Source: Prochlorococcus marinus CUG1435 (GTDB lineage: Bacteria; Cyanobacteriota; Cyanobacteriia; PCC-6307; Cyanobiaceae). Taken from it: a DNA stretch of 64,000 nt. A model generated the notes under the pieces. It saw nothing but the letters and a program-made list of their open reading frames with translations, made no database searches and had not been told where the DNA came from. The stretch spans positions 976,001 through 1,040,000 of the forward strand of contig JAEPLP010000001.1 in assembly GCA_017644375.1 (NCBI GenBank), written 5' to 3'. This document shows, in pieces, positions 62,273 to 64,000 of the stretch. Within the stretch, counting starts at the first letter, position 1, and each line of letters opens with the position of its first letter. Position numbers and translations under genes: made by a program.

Positions 62273-63212
62273 CTAAAAAACTATGTCCTATCGCTAAAGC
62301 TGTGACTAACATCCCAGTGATAAGAAAGGGTTGGGCACTTGCTTGATATTTGACATCAAACTTTAGAGGATCTCTTAGTAACCACATATCTTGAAATGTA
62401 ATTTGTGGAATTACCAATAAAACTAAAATTACAGAGGCTAAATGTTGACCAATAATGACTAACACTACAACCATCGCTAATTGAAAAATGTCGATTAGTC
62501 CTGCACTAATTCTACTTGCATTTTTAATTCCAAATACTACTGGTAACGAATTCAAGCCTAGCTTTGAGTCTCCTTCAACGCTTTTGAAATCATTAATAAC
62601 AGCAATACCAAGTCCAGAGAGGCTGTAAGCAAGTGTTAGTAATGCCGTCACAAAAGTTAATTTCCCAAACAAGGCTTGTCCTGCCCACCAAGGTAAAGCT
62701 ATATATGATGCGCCTAATGCATAATTCCCTAGCCAACCATTTTGTTTTAATTTAAGGGGCGGAGCAGAATATATATAACTAACAAAAGATCCTCCTAATG
62801 CTAAAAGTAAGACGGAGGGAAATTTATGTTGAGCATATAAATCTAATAGATAAGCAACTAATAAGCCTGCAATAAGTAATACCCAGATTTGAATTTTTAC
62901 ATCTTTAATTGAAATTTTTCCAGAAGGAATTGGTCTGTTTGGTTCGTTAATTGCGTCAATTTCTTTATCAAAAAAATCATTTATGGTTTGTGTATAACCT
63001 GCCAGAAGTGGTCCACTCATTAACATGCATGCCAGTGAAGCTAAAACATTACTAAATGTCCATTCAAAATTTCCACTTGCAGCTGCACCACAAATAACAC
63101 CCCATATCAAAGGGATCCAAGTAATTGGCTTCATTAACTGTATTCGGAGCTTCCATATACTTGAAGTTTCAGAGGCGCCCTTAATTCCTAATAGTTGTTT
63201 TGGATCATTCAC
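62265..63212 (-). CDS. chlG: Chlorophyll synthase
   Basis: A 315-residue UbiA-type prenyltransferase that attaches the phytyl/geranylgeranyl tail to (divinyl-)chlorophyllide. The diphosphate site is QTINDFFDKEIDAINEPNRPIPSG with N78-D79, D82 and D86; the second Asp-rich motif is INDFKSVEGDSKLG. About nine membrane helices. ATG at 63212, nine bases after petP. Confidence 0.95.
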   Translation of the reverse strand: MNDPKQLLGIKGASETSSIWKLRIQLMKPITWIPLIWGVICGAAASGNFEWTFSNVLASLACMLMSGPLLAGYTQTINDFFDKEIDAINEPNRPIPSGKISIKDVKIQIWVLLIAGLLVAYLLDLYAQHKFPSVLLLALGGSFVSYIYSAPPLKLKQNGWLGNYALGASYIALPWWAGQALFGKLTFVTALLTLAYSLSGLGIAVINDFKSVEGDSKLGLNSLPVVFGIKNASRISAGLIDIFQLAMVVVLVIIGQHLASVILVLLVIPQITFQDMWLLRDPLKFDVKYQASAQPFLITGMLVTALAIGHSFLVA

Positions 63213-63220
63213 TTTACTCT

Positions 63221-63445
63221 TTAACCTTTCTCAATTTCTTCTGGGAAAAACCAGTTTTGCTCACCATTCTGAAATTTTGCGGTGATTCCAATACTCCTGC
63301 CATCTGTCATTTTATAGCCTGTTATTACGGCTTTAGGATTAGAGGATATTTGATCAATTAATTTCGCTGGTAGTCTATCTTTTACTTTGTTAATGTTAAT
63401 TTTGATTTTACTACCGATTTTGGGTAATAATTTTGTTTCAGCCAT
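63221..63445 (-). CDS. petP: Cytochrome b6f complex subunit PetP (DUF2862)
   Basis: A 74-residue soluble SH3-like protein: LLPKIGSKIKININKVKDRLPAKLIDQI, NPKAVITGYKMTDGRSIGITAKFQNGEQNWFFPEEIE. This is the DUF2862/Ycf86 family known as PetP of cyanobacterial and red algal cytochrome b6f. ATG at 63445. Probably co-transcribed with chlG; divergent from hisF. Confidence 0.9.
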   Translation of the reverse strand: MAETKLLPKIGSKIKININKVKDRLPAKLIDQISSNPKAVITGYKMTDGRSIGITAKFQNGEQNWFFPEEIEKG

Positions 63446-63504
63446 AAGAGGTAAAATGGAAGCTATTATGCAAGATTAACAGCATTTGGACAATTTTTAC
63501 TAAA

Positions 63505-64000
63505 ATGGTAGCTCTTCGTTTAATTCCTTGTTTAGATGTCGCCAATGGCAGAGTGGTTAAAGGTGTAAATTTTGTTAACTTAAGAGACTCAGGCGATCCT
63601 GTTGAATTAGCTTGTAGGTATTCTGATGAAGGCGCAGATGAATTAGTATTTTTAGATATTAGAGCAAGTGTTGAAAATAGGAATACATTAGTTGACCTTG
63701 TTTCTAGGACAGCAAAATCAGTCAAAATCCCTTTTACTGTAGGTGGAGGTATAGATTCTGTTTCTTCTATTAATGATCTTTTAAGAGCGGGAGCGGATAA
63801 AGTGAGTTTGAATTCCTCAGCTGTTAGAAATCCTGAATTAATTGCTAAAAGTTCTAGTGAATTTGGTAATCAATGCATCGTAATAGCAATTGATGCTAGA
63901 AGAAAAGTTAACAAGGTTGATGAATGGGAGGTATATGTAAAAGGTGGGCGAGACAATACTGGAATAGATGTATTAAGTTGGGCAAAAAAAGTTGAGGAAT
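63505..64000 (+). CDS. hisF: Imidazole glycerol phosphate synthase cyclase subunit (3' end outside window)
   Basis: ATG at 63505, open to the window edge, about 165 residues visible. It opens [52 protein letters not shown]; catalytic D11 in CLDV is present, and [17 protein letters not shown] and [14 protein letters not shown] follow. It makes IGP with HisH in histidine synthesis. Confidence 0.96.
   Translation, partial: MVALRLIPCLDVANGRVVKGVNFVNLRDSGDPVELACRYSDEGADELVFLDIRASVENRNTLVDLVSRTAKSVKIPFTVGGGIDSVSSINDLLRAGADKVSLNSSAVRNPELIAKSSSEFGNQCIVIAIDARRKVNKVDEWEVYVKGGRDNTGIDVLSWAKKVEE

Overview
This window looks like the chromosome of a high-light-adapted Prochlorococcus. The DNA is strongly A+T-rich and gene-dense, many starts are TTG or GTG, and the gene set is oxygenic-cyanobacterial: chlorophyll synthase ChlG, cytochrome b6f subunit PetP, a plastid-type terminal oxidase (PTOX), an Hlip-like mini-protein, PipX/PipY, a LrtA-type hibernation factor, a DGDG-synthase-like glycosyltransferase, and picocyanobacterial families such as DUF3104, DUF1651, DUF3764, DUF3303, Nif11 and DUF4278. 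The species and clade are inferred from gene content and style, not from a database match.

Layout. 0-15 kb is a mosaic of small genes on both strands: many predicted proteins of 29-60 residues, several of them single-pass membrane peptides, around a few recognisable genes (PTOX beside an NdhF N-terminus-like protein, a CrtISO-like oxidoreductase, TatA, a BCP peroxiredoxin, ArfB and a CPBP protease). At 14.0-14.3 kb there is a structured RNA candidate with a clear terminator. 14.4-18.7 kb carries proline iminopeptidase, a photolyase and the thiamin salvage pair tenA-thiD. 18.7-23.9 kb is an accessory-looking block of short hypothetical genes, including a same-strand run DUF3303-like / DUF3764 / DUF3303 / DUF1651. 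It is followed by two candidate small RNAs transcribed away from each other that share a 12-nt complementary segment. The block ends at tRNA-Thr and tRNA-Tyr.

24.2-31.3 kb is a long co-directional housekeeping run: aroQ, miaE, cobI, a DUF1823 gene, der, an EcfT/CbiQ permease, pipX, pipY, sepF and proC. 31.3-34.6 kb runs the other way (a dgdA-like gene, recO, a degenerate deoC, hpf/lrtA). 34.7-40.5 kb is forward again (lipB, acyl-ACP/CoA synthetase, ylqD-like, pdhC, queA). 40.5-44.9 kb is a reverse sulfur amino-acid group (cysK and two cystathionine gamma-synthase-like genes) plus rpsD. 45-52.5 kb holds yidD, a thioredoxin-fold gene, murE, an SDR, a cysteine desulfurase-like gene, an arsenite-methyltransferase-like gene, the nfu and mqo genes, and a DUF4278 mini-gene whose leader looks like a glutamine (downstream-peptide) riboswitch. 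52.5-64 kb has lepA, a DppC-like permease, trmH, a cassette of DCC protein, DUF2805, DUF2256 and a (6-4)-type photolyase, then rsmB, a class A PBP, chlG, petP and the start of hisF.

The points most worth a second look are the leader of the DUF4278 gene (46-nt aptamer-like fold with an NtcA-type palindrome at the probable transcription start), the complementary small RNA pair near 22.1 kb, the structured RNA at 14.0 kb, a DeoC homologue without its Schiff-base lysine, and a bacterial (6-4) photolyase-family protein lacking most of the iron-sulfur cysteines. I saw no insertion sequence, prophage, CRISPR array or rRNA gene.
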